DNA of 64,000 bases from Thermoactinomyces daqus (lineage in GTDB: Bacteria > Bacillota > Bacilli > Thermoactinomycetales > Thermoactinomycetaceae), in NCBI RefSeq assembly GCF_000763315.1, contig NZ_JPST01000030.1, positions 1 to 64,000 on the forward strand, written 5' to 3'. Positions within the stretch are counted from its first letter, which is position 1. Every line of letters begins with the position of its first letter. Both the position numbers and the translations under genes were made by a program. The notes under the pieces are model-generated. The model was given only the letters and a program-made list of their open reading frames with translations. It had not been told where the DNA came from and ran no database searches. Positions 17,052-25,186 of this stretch are shown piece by piece.

Positions 17052-17552
17052 TATCCCACCCCAAAACGAATTGAAAAACCAGTGACGACAAATACGATCA
17101 AAAAGAAGATTATTTATTATAATTATACAATAAATTCCAATTAGAATAAAGGCCTGCAAGAAAAGATTCGTGTCTTGCCGGCGGAGCCCGGGGATGAAAA
17201 AATCTGGAGACGAGGAAGAATGCTGCTTCCCGGTCGGTTATCACACTTTTACAGAAAATAAAGCGAAAAGTGAGTCAACACTTGCTAGCAAAAATTTAAA
17301 CGGAATGCTTGGCAGCGGATTTGGGTTATGCGAGAATATCGTCTGGGTTTCTTCTTTTTAATCTATTTGGTTTTATTTCATAAGAACTGAAGAGGAACAC
17401 GGAGAATAAGGCTTTCTATCCAAGCGTTTCTATTAATCTATTTGTTCCCCCGTCAAATACAAGAATAAGGCGATTGAAAGAGAAAAAAAACAAAATCGGA
17501 TGGTAACCTCCTCTTGAATAGCTGAATCTGCCCATAGCCCTTTTTTTTGTAT
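17052..17552. other. Intergenic spacer between SMR and nrd genes
   Basis: Divergent 500-base AT-rich spacer holding the SMR promoter near its left end and the nrd promoter at its right. A 63-codon frame at 17170-17361 has no ribosome-binding site and no recognisable protein character. Confidence 0.45.
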
Positions 17553-17604
17553 TTGGCACAATATGTTGTATTAGCTATACTACAAAAGCAACTATATATT
17601 GAGA
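17553..17604 (+). promoter_or_regulatory. nrd promoter with two NrdR-like boxes
   Basis: TTGGCA (17553-17558), a 17-base spacer and TATACT (17576-17581) form a promoter. A first NrdR-like box, GCACAATATGTTGTAT (17556-17571), lies across the spacer, and a second, CAACTATATATTGAGA (17589-17604), lies just after the -10. They are 33 bases apart start to start, about three helical turns, as is usual for NrdR box pairs. NrdR would repress when dATP is plentiful. Confidence 0.7.
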
Positions 17605-17618
17605 ACGGACGTGATAAG

Positions 17619-19829
17619 ATGTTAAGTGTACTGCCAGAGAAAATGGCACCCTATGGGGCATTAATCGATGACATCTGCGGTCGTTTTCCCCACCTGGACA
17701 AAAATGAATGGCTTGGGGATGCAGCGGCCCAGATGAGAGAAAACATGTCAGAGGATGAAATGTTGCAAACCTTTATCCAGGCTGCTGTTGAAAAGACCAG
17801 CGTCGAAGAGCCGGATTGGCAATTTGTTGCGTCGCATCTGCTCGCTCATTACCTGTACAAAAAAGCGGCAGAGAACCGCAATTACGACGCTGACCGGAAA
17901 TACGGGGATTTGTATGTGCTCATACATACGCTTACGGAAAAAGGGTTGTATGGAAAATATCTATTGCAACATTACAGCAAAAGTGAGATCGATGAGTTGG
18001 GAGCTTATCTGATTCCGGAACGGGATTATCTTTTTAACTACATCGGTCTCAAAGTGTTGTCTGATCGCTACATCGTCCGGGATTACGATGGCAAGGTCAT
18101 GGAGTTGCCGCAAGAGCGCTTCATGATCATCGCCATGCACCTGGCGCAAAAAGAAGAAGACAGGCTTGGCTGGGCGAAGAAATTTTATGATGTGTTGTCC
18201 AAGCTGGAAATGACGGTGGCAACCCCGACATTGAGCAATGCCGGAAAGCCGCTTCACCAGTTGTCCTCCTGCTTTATCGACACCGTGGATGATTCGCTTT
18301 GGTCGATCTACAATACCAACTCGGCCACGGCGCAAGTGTCGAAGCACGGAGGCGGCGTGGGCATCTACCTTGGAAAAGTGCGCTCCAAAGGCTCGAAGAT
18401 TCGTGGCCATAAAGGAGCTTCCGGAGGTGTGATCCCATGGATCCGCAACTATAATAACACAGCGGTCGCGGTTGATCAGTTGGGAGTTCGCCGCGGTGCC
18501 TTTGCCATTTATCTGGATGTATGGCATGCCGACATTTTGGATTTTCTCAACCTGAAAACAAATAACGGGGATGACCGGCTCAAGGCACATGATATTTTCC
18601 CCGGGGTCTGCATTCCGGACATTTTTATGAAACGCGTGAAAGAGCGGGGAATGTGGTATCTGTTCGATCCGCATGAGGTGCGGGAAGTGATGGGTTATTC
18701 CATCGAAGATTACTGGGGCGAAGAGTTTGAACGCCGCTATCTGGAATGCGTCAACCATCCGGAACTGAACAAAACGGAGATCCCGGCCATCGAGATCATG
18801 AAGCGGATGATGGTCAGCGCATTTGAAACCGGAACCCCGTTCATGTTCTTCCGGGATACGGTAAACCGGGCAAACCCCAACAAACACAAAGGCATGATCT
18901 ATTCTTCCAATCTGTGTACCGAGATCTGCCAGAACATGTCGCCCACGGAATTGATCAGTGAAGAGCTGGAAGACGGCGTCATCGTGACCAGGCAAAAGCC
19001 GGGGGATTTCGTCGTTTGCAACCTGTCTTCGATCAATCTGGGACGGGTCAAAACGATGGATGATATTGAGCGCGTTGTTTCCGTGCAAATGCGCATGCTG
19101 GACAATGTGATCGACCTGAACATGTATCCGGTGAAGCAGGCGGAGGTCACCAACAAGAAGTATCGTGCCGTCGGCCTGGGAACAAGCGGGTATCACCAGT
19201 ACCTGGCCGAACGGAAAATCGCCTGGGAATCGGAAGAGCATGTGGAAGAAGCTGACCGTTTATTTGAGGAACTGGCTTATCAGGCGATTCGCGCCTCGAT
19301 GGAAATCGCCAAGGAAAAAGGTGCTTATCCGCTGTTCGCGGGAAGTGAATGGGAATCCGGCGAATATTTCGAGCAACGCGGCTATACGAGCGAACGCTGG
19401 CAGAGATTGAAAGAAGACGTGAAAAAATACGGCTTGCGAAATGCTTGGGTGTTTGCCGTGGCTCCGACCGGTTCCACCTCCCTCATCGCCGGTTCGACCG
19501 CGGGGATTGATCCGGTGTACGCCAAATTCTTTGTCGAGGAGAAGCGGGGAGCTGTCATTCCGCAGACGGCGCCGAATCTTTCGCCGGAGACAACCTGGTA
19601 TTACAAGGAGGCGCACCTGATCGACCAGCATTGGAGCATCCGTGCTGCCGGGAAGCGCCAGCGGCACATTGATCAGTCGCAATCGTTCAACCTCTACATT
19701 ACGCCGAATACAACGGCCAGGGAATTCCTGGATCTCTATCTGGCGGCTTGGGAAAACGGATTAAAAACCATCTATTATATTCGCAATCAGTCGCTTGAAG
19801 TGGAAGAGTGCGTCAGCTGTTCTTCCTAA
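17619..19829 (+). CDS. nrdA: Ribonucleoside-diphosphate reductase, alpha (large) subunit
   Basis: 736 residues from the ATG at 17619. An upstream in-frame ATG at 17547 lies before the promoter and is excluded. It reduces ribonucleotides using a thiyl radical passed from the beta subunit. Visible active-site parts are the cysteine in HQLSSCFIDT, NLCTEICQNM (radical Cys and Glu), a late redox cysteine pair in EECVSCSS at the C terminus, and APTGSTSLIAGSTAGIDP. No clear N-terminal ATP-cone is seen, so the overall-activity site may be lacking. It is followed 22 bases later by the split beta-subunit gene. The Ia/Ib naming is uncertain. Confidence 0.93.
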   Translation: MLSVLPEKMAPYGALIDDICGRFPHLDKNEWLGDAAAQMRENMSEDEMLQTFIQAAVEKTSVEEPDWQFVASHLLAHYLYKKAAENRNYDADRKYGDLYVLIHTLTEKGLYGKYLLQHYSKSEIDELGAYLIPERDYLFNYIGLKVLSDRYIVRDYDGKVMELPQERFMIIAMHLAQKEEDRLGWAKKFYDVLSKLEMTVATPTLSNAGKPLHQLSSCFIDTVDDSLWSIYNTNSATAQVSKHGGGVGIYLGKVRSKGSKIRGHKGASGGVIPWIRNYNNTAVAVDQLGVRRGAFAIYLDVWHADILDFLNLKTNNGDDRLKAHDIFPGVCIPDIFMKRVKERGMWYLFDPHEVREVMGYSIEDYWGEEFERRYLECVNHPELNKTEIPAIEIMKRMMVSAFETGTPFMFFRDTVNRANPNKHKGMIYSSNLCTEICQNMSPTELISEELEDGVIVTRQKPGDFVVCNLSSINLGRVKTMDDIERVVSVQMRMLDNVIDLNMYPVKQAEVTNKKYRAVGLGTSGYHQYLAERKIAWESEEHVEEADRLFEELAYQAIRASMEIAKEKGAYPLFAGSEWESGEYFEQRGYTSERWQRLKEDVKKYGLRNAWVFAVAPTGSTSLIAGSTAGIDPVYAKFFVEEKRGAVIPQTAPNLSPETTWYYKEAHLIDQHWSIRAAGKRQRHIDQSQSFNLYITPNTTAREFLDLYLAAWENGLKTIYYIRNQSLEVEECVSCSS

Positions 19830-19851
19830 TCAGTCGGAAAGGTGATGAAAA

Positions 19852-20286
19852 GTGGCAGAATTAAAGCGGAAAAAGATTTTTAACGAACACGGACAGCGCG
19901 GAACCCAGCGCCTGATCAACGGGAATACAACCAATCTGCGCGAGTGGAACCGGATCAAATACGATTGGGCGCATAAACTTTACCGGGCCATGTTGAACAA
20001 CTTTTGGATTCCGGAAGAGATTCCGCTGGCCGGCGATGCGAAACAGTTTATGGAGCTGTCGCCGGAAGAGCGCCGCGCATTTGACAAGACGATTTCTTTC
20101 CTTAACTTTCTGGATTCGATTCAGGGAGAAAACCTGCCGAATATCAATGAATACACAACGGCCCCGGAGGTTTGCTCACTGCTGAATATCCAGGCGTTTC
20201 AAGAGGAAATTCATGCGCAATCCTACAGCTATATCCTTGACAGTGTCTGCTCTCCGGAAACGCGCGAAAACATTTACGATGAATGG
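19852..20286 (+). CDS. nrdB: Ribonucleoside-diphosphate reductase, beta subunit, exon 1
   Basis: First 145 codons of the radical-generating subunit, from a GTG with GGAAAGGTGAT upstream. It contains the first metal ligand (Asp88 in FLDSIQ), the EEIHAQSY motif (Glu118, His121) and the presumptive radical Tyr125. The frame stops three codons into the group II intron, at TAA 20296-20298. The true exon end at 20286 is set by the intron 5' sequence GTGCG and by the restored motif DEW-RND when joined to 22426. Unspliced mRNA would give an inactive fragment. Confidence 0.9.
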
Positions 20287-20817
20287 GTGCGCCCGTAAGA
20301 GGATCTGGGGAATCTGCCCTGACAAGGCAGTAGGCGAAGGACGCTGGCAAAGCCTATCACCGACGAACTGATCCCGAAGGGAAACCGGAGGGGGAGTGCA
20401 GCATGTTCGGAAAGCCACAAGTTGGTCAACTGCCGGATCACGACTGAGTGGCGAGGTGAAAGGATACGGACGAGGATGAAGGCTAAACTGCTTGAATGAC
20501 AGTCTGAGCGGGCGAATCGTAGCCGGTGACGAAAGGCAGTTGGTACGTTGCCGAGTCTTATGGGAGATGGGAGTGCCATTCGCCAATCTCCGGAGCGTCC
20601 CAAGACTCCGCATCTTCAATCAGAAGAAAAGGACGAACGTCACATCCGACACCGTATCATGTCAAGTCTCCAGATTCGTTAAACGGGGATCACCTAAAGC
20701 GGAATGCCTCCTGCAGGCTATGGCTGATCGAGCCTGAATATCCGCCAGGGTGACGGAGTTCCCGTAGTAGTCCGAGGCAGGGAAAGCCTGCTGCATGGCG
20801 AAGGGGAACAGCTTATC

Positions 20818-22272
20818 TTGTTTAATACAGCGAGGGAAGGAGCGCGAGGCTCTGTGAGAAATCCTGAGAACGTATTAAACAGTCTGGCCTCCAAAGCGCA
20901 GCATGACGGGTACAAATACCGCAGATTGTACCGTAACCTGTATAACAAGGAGTTTTTTCTTCTGGCGTACAAGAGAATCAAGGGGCATCCGCCCGATGAT
21001 CGGAGCTTGGAGCGGATTGATTGTTTAATCGAGAGTATGAAGGACGAAAGCTATCAACCCAATCCGGTGAACAGTGTTTCCTCTCCTGGGGCCAACGGAA
21101 CGAAACGGCCTCTTGGAGTTCCGTCATTGACCGATAAACTCGTTCAGGAAATCCTGAGGATGATGCTGGAAGCGATCTACGACCGGTCATTCTCTGATCA
21201 CTCGCACGGCTTTCGTCCACGAAGGAGCTGCCACACGGCGTTAACGGAAGTCCGGAAGACCTTTACTTGGGTAAAATGGTTTGTCGAAGGAGATATCAAG
21301 CGTTTTTTTGGACAGATGGATCACCATGTTCTGGTCAACATCCTCGGAAACAGAATCGATGATGAAAAGTTCCTCCGGCTGATCCGGAAATTTCTGAGGG
21401 CAGGGTACCTGAATGATTGGAAGTACCATCGTACATACAGCGGTACTCCGCAAGGCGGCATTATTAGTCCTGTTTTATCGAATATATATCTGAATGAACT
21501 GGATCAATACATCGACAAGTTGAAAGAAAATTTTACCCAAGACGACAGGAACATTCCGGACTCAAGATACAAAAGGCTTTACTATGTAAGGTATGCGGGT
21601 GATTTTCTGATCGGGATCATCGGAAGCAAAGATGATGCCAAGGGAGTGAAAGAGGAGCTGGCGGAGTTTCTAAAAGAAAAGCTGAATCTCCAACTCTCCG
21701 GGGAGGAGATGAAGATCACCCACTCGGAAAAGCCGGCAAGGTTCCTCGGATATGATATTCGCGTATCAAGGAAACACAAGGGGCCGGCCGGTTCAGGGGG
21801 CGGTTCATCGGGCAGCCCGTTAAAATGCAAACTTTATGTACCGCATGAAGTATGGAAGAAGAAACTCCTTGAGAGCGGTTCGCTTGAAATTGCAAAAAAC
21901 GGAAAATGGAAATCAAAACACAGATCATCTCTCATCAGGCTTGATGATTGTGCGATTCTCGACACGTACAATGCAGAGATCAGGGGACTCTACCATTACT
22001 ACCGATTGGCGTCAAATGTGAGTGTACTCAACAAGTATTACCACATCATGAAGTACAGCCTGTACAAAACCTTAGCCGGCAAATACCGGACGACGACCAG
22101 GAAGATCATCAAAAAATACGAAGTGAACAAGGTCTTTACGGTTACCTGCGAAACGGGAAACGGAATAAGAACGCGAACGTTGTACCATGAAGGTTTTGCC
22201 AGGCAAGCTGATCCGTCGGAAGACAACAGGGTGGATTACCTCCCGAAGGCTGCAAAGTACATCAATAAGTAA
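20818..22272 (+). CDS. ltrA: Group II intron-encoded reverse transcriptase/maturase (variant active site)
   Basis: 484 residues from a TTG start. RT blocks are recognisable: PLGVPSLTDKLVQE, HGFRPRRSCHTAL, VKWFVEGDIKRFF (Asp159 kept), SGTPQGGIISPVLSNIYL and YYVRYAGDFLIG. The last should read YADD; codons 21592-21603 give Tyr-Ala-Gly-Asp, so the first Asp of the pair is Gly261. In the usual FFDNID the Asp is also Gly (Gly165). The maturase (X) domain is present (YNAEIRGLYHYYRLASNVSVLN; KYRTTTRKIIKKY). The protein ends without the Cys/His-rich HNH endonuclease domain. Compared with family members as I recall them, the RT0 loop after AYKRI and the insert before YVRY are shorter. Splicing help is likely kept; reverse transcription is doubtful. 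Confidence 0.9.
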   Translation: MFNTAREGARGSVRNPENVLNSLASKAQHDGYKYRRLYRNLYNKEFFLLAYKRIKGHPPDDRSLERIDCLIESMKDESYQPNPVNSVSSPGANGTKRPLGVPSLTDKLVQEILRMMLEAIYDRSFSDHSHGFRPRRSCHTALTEVRKTFTWVKWFVEGDIKRFFGQMDHHVLVNILGNRIDDEKFLRLIRKFLRAGYLNDWKYHRTYSGTPQGGIISPVLSNIYLNELDQYIDKLKENFTQDDRNIPDSRYKRLYYVRYAGDFLIGIIGSKDDAKGVKEELAEFLKEKLNLQLSGEEMKITHSEKPARFLGYDIRVSRKHKGPAGSGGGSSGSPLKCKLYVPHEVWKKKLLESGSLEIAKNGKWKSKHRSSLIRLDDCAILDTYNAEIRGLYHYYRLASNVSVLNKYYHIMKYSLYKTLAGKYRTTTRKIIKKYEVNKVFTVTCETGNGIRTRTLYHEGFARQADPSEDNRVDYLPKAAKYINK

Positions 22273-22330
22273 ACATTCATCTCTTGACTTGGAAAGATGA
22301 TTTTACGGAGGCTGGATTCGGATAAGTGGA

Positions 22331-22364
22331 GAGCCGGATACATGGAGACATGTACGTCCGGTTC
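22331..22364 (+). other. Group II intron domain V
   Basis: 34-nt hairpin starting GAGCCGGA and ending TCCGGTTC, with the catalytic AGC triad, a GAGA (GNRA) tetraloop on a TACATG/CATGTA stem and a two-base CG bulge on the 3' side, all at the canonical positions. Domain VI lies between it and the 3' splice site. Confidence 0.93.
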
Positions 22365-22425
22365 GGAGGGGAGTTCTTGGAAACCTCCCGCTGCAAGGCG
22401 GCAAGGCGCCGGGTTCTTACCCTAC

Positions 22426-23025
22426 CGCAACGATGAGCATCTGCTCCGCCGGAATCGGTTTATCGCCGATTTGTACCAGCGGTTTGTCGATGACAGAAAT
22501 GATGAAAACTATGTCCGAACCTGCATGGCCAACTTCTTGCTGGAGTCGCTTTACTTTTACAGCGGATTCTCCTTTTTCTACGCTTTGGCGCGGCAGGGAA
22601 AAATGACGGCAACCGCGACACTGATCAAATATATTCAGCGTGATGAATTAACCCATGTGGTCTTGTTCCAAAACATGATCAAGGAATTGCGCCGGGAAAA
22701 TCCCGATCTCTTCACACCGGAATTTATCGAGGAATTGCGGGAAATGGCCCGTACGGCGGTTGAACATGAGATTCGCTGGGGTCAATATATCACCAACAAC
22801 AACATTCAAGGACTGACCAATGATATTATCGACCGCTATATCAAATATTTGGCCAATGAACGCATGACCCGTCTCGGCTTTGATATTTTGTATCCGGAGA
22901 TTACGACGCATCCGATGAAATGGGTTGAGAGTTTCTCCAACCTGAATGCGACGAAAACGGATTTCTTTGAACAGAAAGTGACCAATTACACCAAAGCGAG
23001 CACACTCGATTTTGGCGATCTTTAA
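22426..23025 (+). CDS. nrdB: Ribonucleoside-diphosphate reductase, beta subunit, exon 2
   Basis: Last 199 codons of the beta subunit (344 residues when joined to exon 1, a normal length). It begins RNDEHLLRRNRF and holds the remaining diiron or Mn ligands: Glu185 in FLLESLYFYSGF and Glu219/His222 in RDELTHVVLF. The frame is also open upstream into the intron 3' end, which is not coding. It is followed directly by a strong terminator. Confidence 0.92.
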   Translation, partial: RNDEHLLRRNRFIADLYQRFVDDRNDENYVRTCMANFLLESLYFYSGFSFFYALARQGKMTATATLIKYIQRDELTHVVLFQNMIKELRRENPDLFTPEFIEELREMARTAVEHEIRWGQYITNNNIQGLTNDIIDRYIKYLANERMTRLGFDILYPEITTHPMKWVESFSNLNATKTDFFEQKVTNYTKASTLDFGDL

Positions 23026-23027
23026 TC

Positions 23028-23058
23028 AAAACACCTCCCTGAATCGGGGAGGTGTTTT
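23028..23058 (+). terminator. Bidirectional terminator after nrdB
   Basis: A 12-bp perfect stem (23028-23039 with 23047-23058) with T residues on both sides separates nrdB from the convergent miniprotein gene. Confidence 0.92.
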
Positions 23059-23063
23059 AATCG

Positions 23064-23225
23064 CTATAACTGTTGTAACAGAAACCAGAGGGCGGCAACG
23101 GCAATTGCAAGTTGGTAGACAAATTCAAACCAGTTTTGTTTCGGTGCTTGCAGGATTTGAATAGCTGTGACGACTGCATGAACAAGAATGAGAACGAGCG
23201 CGATCGAAAAAAGTAAGACTGGCAT
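23064..23225 (-). CDS. 53-residue two-helix membrane miniprotein
   Basis: The small frame starts at ATG 23225 with an excellent Shine-Dalgarno site (GTAGGAGGTGAAAAAT) and ends in TAG at 23064, just before the bidirectional terminator. Helix 1 is about residues 2-24 (PVLLFSIALVLILVHAVVTA), there is a polar loop QAPKQNWF, and helix 2 follows (VYQLAIAVAALWFLLQQL). No family is recognised. It may be conserved in relatives. Confidence 0.75.
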   Translation of the reverse strand: MPVLLFSIALVLILVHAVVTAIQILQAPKQNWFEFVYQLAIAVAALWFLLQQL

Positions 23226-23331
23226 ATTTTTCACCTCCTACAGTTGAAAAATATTCAAATTAAGCTAGTACTACCCCAAAAATGGGCCCGGACTTTTTAA
23301 TCATTTTGCTAATGCGAACGGGGGAAAGTTG

Positions 23332-23727
23332 ATGGATCAGGCTTGGGAAAAAGTAAAAGAGTTTCATCGCTGCTTTGGGGTTCCCCATAAGGAAAAACCC
23401 GAAAAACTGGCGATGGAGCGGGTGCAAAAGCGGGCGAAATGGATGGAGGAAGAAATCGGGGAATTCAAACAGGCAAGGACGATTGAAGAGCAAGCGGATG
23501 CGATGATCGACACGATTTATCTGGCCTTGGGAACTTTGGTTGAAATGGGAGTTCGCCCGCAAGCCCTGTTTGATATTGTCCACACGGCCAATATGGATAA
23601 ACTCTGGGAAGACGGAAAACCCCGGTACCGGGAGTCTGACGGAAAAGTGATCAAGCCTTCTTCTTGGCAGGATCCCGGGCCGCTTCTCAGAGAGGAAATT
23701 AATCGGCAAACTGATACGCATGAATAA
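23332..23727 (+). CDS. MazG-like (all-alpha NTP pyrophosphohydrolase superfamily) protein
   Basis: 131 residues, helical. Conserved acidic clusters read MEEEIGEFKQA and EQADAMIDTIYLALGTLVEMG, which match the E-x-x-E...E-x-x-D metal-binding pattern of the MazG/PRA-PH superfamily, and HTANMDKLW is also typical. Members hydrolyse (d)NTPs to NMP and pyrophosphate for nucleotide-pool cleaning. Position just after the nrd operon fits but it is a separate unit. The ATG at 23332 (GGGGGAAAG upstream) is chosen over the adjacent TTG. Confidence 0.78.
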   Translation: MDQAWEKVKEFHRCFGVPHKEKPEKLAMERVQKRAKWMEEEIGEFKQARTIEEQADAMIDTIYLALGTLVEMGVRPQALFDIVHTANMDKLWEDGKPRYRESDGKVIKPSSWQDPGPLLREEINRQTDTHE

Positions 23728-23745
23728 TATTTTTTCACGGATGGG

Positions 23746-23772
23746 AGAGGCGTTTTACGCCTCTTTTTTTTC
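23746..23772 (+). terminator. Terminator after the MazG-like gene
   Basis: GAGGCG (23747-23752) pairs with CGCCTC (23758-23763) and eight or more T residues follow. Confidence 0.88.
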
Positions 23773-23823
23773 GGGCAGTGATTCAACATCGCAAAGGAAT
23801 CCGTGCTCAGTTCTTAATCGAGG

Positions 23824-23839
23824 ATTGGTATAGACCATT
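23824..23839 (+). promoter_or_regulatory. NagR (GntR/HutC-type) operator upstream of nagA
   Basis: ATTGGTATAGACCATT matches the known Bacillus NagR/YvoA site (TGGT-N4-ACCA core around TATAGA). It is about 60 bases before nagA. The cognate repressor gene follows nagA but is frameshifted. Confidence 0.75.
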
Positions 23840-23900
23840 ATAAATAGGAATGCTAAACTAAATACAATGGAGAAATTTTGCAAAAAGGGGCGCAACAAAT

Positions 23901-25076
23901 ATGAATAAGCCGTCAGTTTTATTGACCAACGCACAGATCTGCACAGCAAATGGTACGGTTGATCCGGGCTATGTATTTATTGAGAATGGGAAAATCGCTG
24001 CGCTCGGGTCGATGGAACAACTTTCAGGCATTGAGGCCGGTGAGGTGATTGATCTCAGCGGAAAAAAGGTGATTCCGGGCATGGTGGACGTCCATATTCA
24101 CGGAGTAGCCGGAGCGGATACGATGGATGCAACGCCGGAAGCCTTAAAAACGATGGCCGAAAATCTGCCGAAGGAGGGGACGACGAGTTTTTTGGCCACT
24201 ACGATCACGCAATCGCACGAAAAAATTGAGAAAGCGTTGGTCAATGCCGCCGACTTCATTGAAAATCATCAAGTTGCGGGGCAGGCTGAATGCATTGGGA
24301 TCCATCTGGAAGGGCCATTTATCAATGTGAAACGCGCGGGAGCGCAACCTCCGGAATACATCGTTCCTCCGGATGTGGATCTCTTTCGCCGCTGGCAGGA
24401 GCTGGCGCGGGGGCATATTAAATTGGTGACACTTGCACCCGAGCAGCCGGGCGGGCCGGAGTTGGTCCGCTATCTGAAGGAAACAGGAGTCATCGCTTCG
24501 ATTGGCCATTCGGACGCCACCTATGATGAAGTGGTCGAAGCGATTGGGAACGGAGCGAGCCATGTGACGCATCTGTTCAACGGGATGCGCGGCTTTCATC
24601 ACCGTGAGCCGGGGGTGGCCGGAGCGGCCTTTTTGCGCGATGAACTCAATGTGGAAATCATTGCTGACGGGATTCACATCAATCCTCACAGCGTGCGTGT
24701 TGCCTATAACCAGATCGGCAGCGGGAGGATTATCCTGATCACGGATGCGATGAGAGCCAAATGCCTCAAACGGGGAGTTTATGACCTCGGCGGTCAGGAA
24801 GTGATCGTGAGCGAACGAGATGCAAGGCTCGTAGACGGAACGTTGGCGGGAAGCATTTTGAAGATGAAAGACGCTTTGGCCAATATGGAGCGGTTTGCAG
24901 GTTGCTCAATGGAGCAACTGGTTGAAATGACATCGTTAAATGCGGTGCAGGAATTGGGATTTGCCAATCGCAAGGGCGCACTCGCTCCGGGAAAAGACGC
25001 TGATATCGCCGTGCTTGATGACCAGCTTGAGATCTTTATGACTTTTTGCCGGGGTGTACTGGCATACCAAAGATAA
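23901..25076 (+). CDS. nagA: N-acetylglucosamine-6-phosphate deacetylase
   Basis: 391-residue amidohydrolase that deacetylates GlcNAc-6-P to GlcN-6-P in amino-sugar and cell-wall recycling. Motifs are VDVHIHGVAGADTMD, HLEGPFINVKRAGAQ (metal Glu), GHSDATYDE, HLFNGMRGFHHREPG and LITDAMRAK (catalytic Asp) with GTLAGSIL. The ATG has AAGGGGC upstream. A nagB is not found next to it, unlike in Bacillus subtilis (nagA-nagB-nagR). An inverted repeat at 25079-25109 lies between it and the nagR remnant. Confidence 0.95.
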   Translation: MNKPSVLLTNAQICTANGTVDPGYVFIENGKIAALGSMEQLSGIEAGEVIDLSGKKVIPGMVDVHIHGVAGADTMDATPEALKTMAENLPKEGTTSFLATTITQSHEKIEKALVNAADFIENHQVAGQAECIGIHLEGPFINVKRAGAQPPEYIVPPDVDLFRRWQELARGHIKLVTLAPEQPGGPELVRYLKETGVIASIGHSDATYDEVVEAIGNGASHVTHLFNGMRGFHHREPGVAGAAFLRDELNVEIIADGIHINPHSVRVAYNQIGSGRIILITDAMRAKCLKRGVYDLGGQEVIVSERDARLVDGTLAGSILKMKDALANMERFAGCSMEQLVEMTSLNAVQELGFANRKGALAPGKDADIAVLDDQLEIFMTFCRGVLAYQR

Positions 25077-25186
25077 GAAAGGTTGTACCTGCTTTCCGGG
25101 TACAGCCTTCGGCGCTGCGGACAATCCCGCCCCGGAATCAGGCTCTTTGCGGAAAAATTCCAAGGGAAAGGAAATCAAGTTGAACG

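Larger units (their letters stand above)
20287..22425 (+). mobile_element. Group II intron interrupting nrdB
   Basis: 2139-base intron. The 5' end is GTGCGCC (group II consensus GTGYG) and the 3' end is CCCTAC (AY rule). Removal joins TGG to CGC and restores the nrdB frame exactly. Domain V is visible at 22331-22364. A maturase gene lies inside (20818-22272), placed as expected in domain IV. The 5' part (20287-20817) is non-coding and would form domains I-III. The intron lies in the same orientation as its host gene, so splicing is required for dNTP synthesis unless another reductase exists. Confidence 0.93.

Noticed and set aside
17052-17160. Possible guanidine riboswitch before the SMR gene
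   Set aside because: SMR genes often have ykkC-type leaders, but the 100-base leader shows neither paired ACGR hairpins nor the ykkC core.
17170-17361. 63-codon plus-strand frame upstream of nrdA
   Set aside because: No ribosome-binding site, mixed low-quality composition, and it lies in the promoter spacer.
17961-19241. Long open frame (426 codons) on the minus strand inside nrdA
   Set aside because: It lies wholly antisense to a well-supported gene, has no ribosome-binding site and no recognisable protein motif; it reflects codon bias of nrdA.
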